In this document: positions 61,794 through 64,000 of the stretch, piece after piece | How the letters are laid out: each line of letters opens with the position of its first letter | How positions within the stretch are numbered: position 1 is the stretch's first letter | Source of the DNA: Idiomarina sp. A28L | Lineage (GTDB): Bacteria; Pseudomonadota; Gammaproteobacteria; Enterobacterales; Alteromonadaceae | DNA: 64,000 nucleotides | Assembly: GCF_000218785.1 (NCBI RefSeq) | Contig: NZ_AFPO01000007.1 | Span: 186,001 to 250,000 of the forward strand | Reading direction: 5' to 3' | The notes under the pieces: model-generated | What the model was told of the DNA's origin: nothing | Database searches by the model: none | The model's input: the letters and a program-made list of their open reading frames with translations, nothing else | Position numbers and translations under genes: made by a program

Positions 61794-63173
61794 ATGGCGC
61801 GCGAGCGAATATACGTTGTGGAAGACGACCCTGGCCTTGCCGAACTATTGGTAGAGGAGCTCGATAGCGAGGGCTTTAGTGTGCGCCACGCCGAATCGGT
61901 AGAAGCTGCTTGGCCGGAAATTGAGAGCTGGCAACCGGCGTTGGTGATTAGTGATTTGCGCTTACCCGGTGCCGATGGCATGTCGTTGATTCCGAAGATT
62001 AAGGCCATGCCAGATGCGCCAGCGATGCTACTAATTACTGCGTTTGGTACGGTAAACCAAGCGGTAGCTGCATTGAAACAAGGAGCGGATGATTTTCTTA
62101 CTAAGCCGTTGGATATGGAATATCTTCTGCATACCGTAACGAAACTTTTAAAACATCGGCGCCTTACTTCAGTGGTGGCGGCGATTCGTACTAATAAGGC
62201 CGTAGAAACCTACCATGGCATGCTGGGCAAAAGCCGCGTAATGCGGGTGCTTTATCAGCAAATTGAGCAAGTGGCGAACGCCGATACGCCGGTACTTATT
62301 CTAGGCGAAAGCGGTACCGGTAAAGAGCTAGTGGCGCGGGCCATTCATACCGAAAGTGAGCGCCGTAAAGCCCCTTTTATTGCCGTTAATTGCGCGGGTA
62401 TTCCTTCTGAGTTAATGGAATCTGAATTTTTTGGCCATGCAGCCGGTGCTTTTACCGGTGCGCAAAAGGCTCGTTCTGGTTTATTGAAAGAAGCTCAGGG
62501 CGGTACTCTATTACTTGATGAAATTGGCGAAATGCCCTTGGAGTTGCAGGCTAAGTTGCTGAGGGTATTGCAAGAAGGAACCATGCGGCCCGTGGGCACC
62601 GATCAAGAAGTTACGGTTGATGTACGAATTATTGCGGCTACGCATCGAGATTTAGAGGCGCGGGTGCAAGCAGGTTCATTCCGTGAAGATTTATTTTATC
62701 GTTTAGAAACACTGGCGCTTTCGGTGCCGGCTTTGCGTGAGCGTGGTGATGATCGTGAGCTGTTGGCGCAGAATTTCTTAGCAGAACTCACGGCTGAGAG
62801 CGAGCAACAACCGGTGTTTAGCCCACAAGCAATGGATTGTTTGTACCAATATCCGTTTCCGGGCAATGTGCGTGAACTGCACAATGCAGTGGAGCGCGCG
62901 GTAACGTTTTGTAATGGCGAAGTAATTGAACGCAGCCATTTGCCAGAGCGGGTGCAGAACAATTTAGCCGCTTCGGTGGCGGAATTAAGTAGTGATTCTA
63001 AATCATCAAACGATTCGGAAGCAGCAGCGCCGGAATTGAAACCGCTAAGTGAGGTACAACAAGATTATGTGCAATATGTACTGCGTGAAACTGGCGGCAA
63101 CAAACGCAAAGCGGCAGAAATTTTGGGCGTTACGCGCCGCACGCTATACCGGTGGTTAGCCGAGGAAGCCTAA
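61794..63173 (+). CDS. NtrC-family sigma-54-dependent response regulator
   Basis: This 459-residue protein has a receiver domain with acidic pocket VVEDD and phospho-acceptor Asp 54 (VISDLRLPG). The AAA+ domain has Walker A GESGTGKE, the sigma-54 contact loop GAFTGA, Walker B GGTLLLDEIGEM and the arginine-finger region REDLFYRL. A Fis-type HTH ends it (GGNKRKAAEILGVTRRTLYRWL). It should activate sigma-54 promoters, the nearest being that of the divergent DUF4168-like gene. Confidence 0.95.
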   Translation: MARERIYVVEDDPGLAELLVEELDSEGFSVRHAESVEAAWPEIESWQPALVISDLRLPGADGMSLIPKIKAMPDAPAMLLITAFGTVNQAVAALKQGADDFLTKPLDMEYLLHTVTKLLKHRRLTSVVAAIRTNKAVETYHGMLGKSRVMRVLYQQIEQVANADTPVLILGESGTGKELVARAIHTESERRKAPFIAVNCAGIPSELMESEFFGHAAGAFTGAQKARSGLLKEAQGGTLLLDEIGEMPLELQAKLLRVLQEGTMRPVGTDQEVTVDVRIIAATHRDLEARVQAGSFREDLFYRLETLALSVPALRERGDDRELLAQNFLAELTAESEQQPVFSPQAMDCLYQYPFPGNVRELHNAVERAVTFCNGEVIERSHLPERVQNNLAASVAELSSDSKSSNDSEAAAPELKPLSEVQQDYVQYVLRETGGNKRKAAEILGVTRRTLYRWLAEEA

Positions 63174-63187
63174 ATGTAGGCTTCCTC
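63162..63187 (+). terminator. Hairpin overlapping the stop of the response regulator gene
   Basis: GAGGAAGCCTA and TAGGCTTCCTC form a perfect 11-bp stem with the 4-nt loop AATG. The left arm contains the stop codon. No T-run follows, so it may protect the 3' end or act with convergent transcription. Confidence 0.55.
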
Positions 63188-63235
63188 CGGCCTCTCTAAA
63201 ATATGCGTGCGGCTCGTTTTAAAACTCAAAGTGCG

Positions 63236-64000
63236 CTAATAACTAAGGGTGATACCAGCCATCCAAATACGGCCTGGAGCCGGTTCAAACGAGCGGCCGT
63301 TGCCTTGGTTTACTACTACCGAACCCACGTGCGCTTTATCAGCGATGTTTTCAATACGGAACCATGGTTGTAGTAACCAAGAGCCGTAATTAACTTCGCC
63401 TCTTATTGCGAAATCCCATAGGGCATAACTTGGGGCAAAGCTATCGTTGGCATCGCTGGTAGCAACGCGTGAACGGAAACGCTGTGTGAGCATTAATTGT
63501 AAACGTTGATCGCCATGCGGGCGCCATTCCAATTGTTGAAATACATTACTGCGGGCTAACCCAGGTAAGCGTTTGCCGCTAGCGTTATCACCAGGTATCT
63601 GGCCATAGCGTGCATTTAACCAAGTGTAACTGGCTTGCCAAGAGGCATTGGGGTGGAAATCCCAATGGCCACCTAGCTCAAAACCTTCGCGTTCGGTTTC
63701 CGCTGCATTACGATAAGTAGTGCGGCCATCGTTGTTCTGGTCCACTACCAAATCGTTTCGGCTATCGATCACAAACAAGCTGCTTTGTAAGCGTAGATTT
63801 TGTTGTTGCAGCTTAAGGCCTATTTCATGTTGACGAATGCGGGCTGAGCGCAAATCTGTATTCAACCCAGAGCCCTCGTTTCGGTATGCCATTTCGGTAA
63901 GTGTAGGGGTTTCAAAACCTTCCCCACTAGCCACAAAAACACTTAGTTCTGAGGTTAATTGATAGTTCAGGCCACTACTCCAAGCGTTTTCACGGTAATC
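63236..64000 (-). CDS. TonB-dependent receptor, C-terminal part
   Basis: This frame is open to the window end, so only the last 254 residues of an outer-membrane barrel are present. Alternating beta-strand sequence, ASGEGFETPTLTEM, the late plug-barrel motif FRIENIADKAHVGSVVVNQG and the terminal WMAGITLSY (aromatic C-terminus for BAM recognition) indicate a TonB-dependent siderophore or metal-complex receptor. The ligand is unknown. Confidence 0.88.
   Translation of the reverse strand, partial: DYRENAWSSGLNYQLTSELSVFVASGEGFETPTLTEMAYRNEGSGLNTDLRSARIRQHEIGLKLQQQNLRLQSSLFVIDSRNDLVVDQNNDGRTTYRNAAETEREGFELGGHWDFHPNASWQASYTWLNARYGQIPGDNASGKRLPGLARSNVFQQLEWRPHGDQRLQLMLTQRFRSRVATSDANDSFAPSYALWDFAIRGEVNYGSWLLQPWFRIENIADKAHVGSVVVNQGNGRSFEPAPGRIWMAGITLSY

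Overview
The window is a 64-kb piece of a gammaproteobacterial chromosome spanning the replication origin. Gene content and order (dnaA-dnaN-recF-gyrB, rpmH-rnpA-yidD-yidC-mnmE, mioC-oriC-mnmG-rsmG-parA-parB-atpIBEFHAGDC-glmU-glmS, fadA, tusA, tag, glyQS), a moderate GC content and many Idiomarina/Alteromonadales-like neighbours point to an Idiomarinaceae-type marine bacterium. The family is inferred; the order-level placement is firmer.

Layout. 1-7 kb: the end of fadA, tusA, a GNAT acetyltransferase, a lipoprotein hydrolase, tag, glyQS and a small membrane protein. 7-13.2 kb (minus strand): gyrB, recF, dnaN, dnaA. 13.2-20 kb (plus strand): rpmH, rnpA, yidD, yidC, mnmE, a patatin-like protein and a DAACS transporter. 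20-24 kb (minus strand): a PGPGW membrane protein, a DksA/TraR zinc finger, and a SulP transporter with a tandem universal stress protein. 24.1-25.15 kb: mioC and then a textbook oriC with DnaA boxes, AT-rich 13-mers and 16 GATC sites. 25.15-40.1 kb (plus strand): mnmG, rsmG, parAB, the full F1Fo ATP synthase operon, glmU, glmS. Five ParB-binding (parS) sequences lie at 0.66, 0.68, 2.7, 9.55 and 10.2 kb. Two of them are inside recF and encode the same peptide, LFHVEQ.

40.13-44.6 kb is an AT-rich accessory island at the Tn7 attachment site downstream of glmS. Its glmS-proximal boundary is a Tn7-like right end: TGTGGGCG plus three ACATTAAA-type repeats about 25 bp after the glmS stop. No tns genes and no left end were found. 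The island holds a gene fragment, an IS3-family transposase remnant, and several small exported or membrane proteins of unknown function.

44.6-60 kb is ordinary accessory chromosome: a SOUL protein, YghU, a zinc ribbon protein preceded by a 12-bp tandem repeat, an HExxH exported protein, rhodanese, FMN reductase, pirin, AI-2E transporter, a membrane-anchored XRE regulator with a partner, an EamA transporter, a GST, PAP2 and glycosyltransferase, a Nudix hydrolase coupled to an unknown 323-residue protein, and an M28 peptidase lipoprotein.

59.4-63.2 kb looks like a self-contained sigma-54 circuit. A histidine kinase and an NtrC-type activator lie divergent from an exported DUF4168-like protein. 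That protein's upstream region carries a near-consensus -24/-12 promoter and, about 115 bp farther up, a perfect TGTCACATGTGACA palindrome. The window ends inside a TonB-dependent receptor gene. No rRNA, tRNA or CRISPR array was seen.
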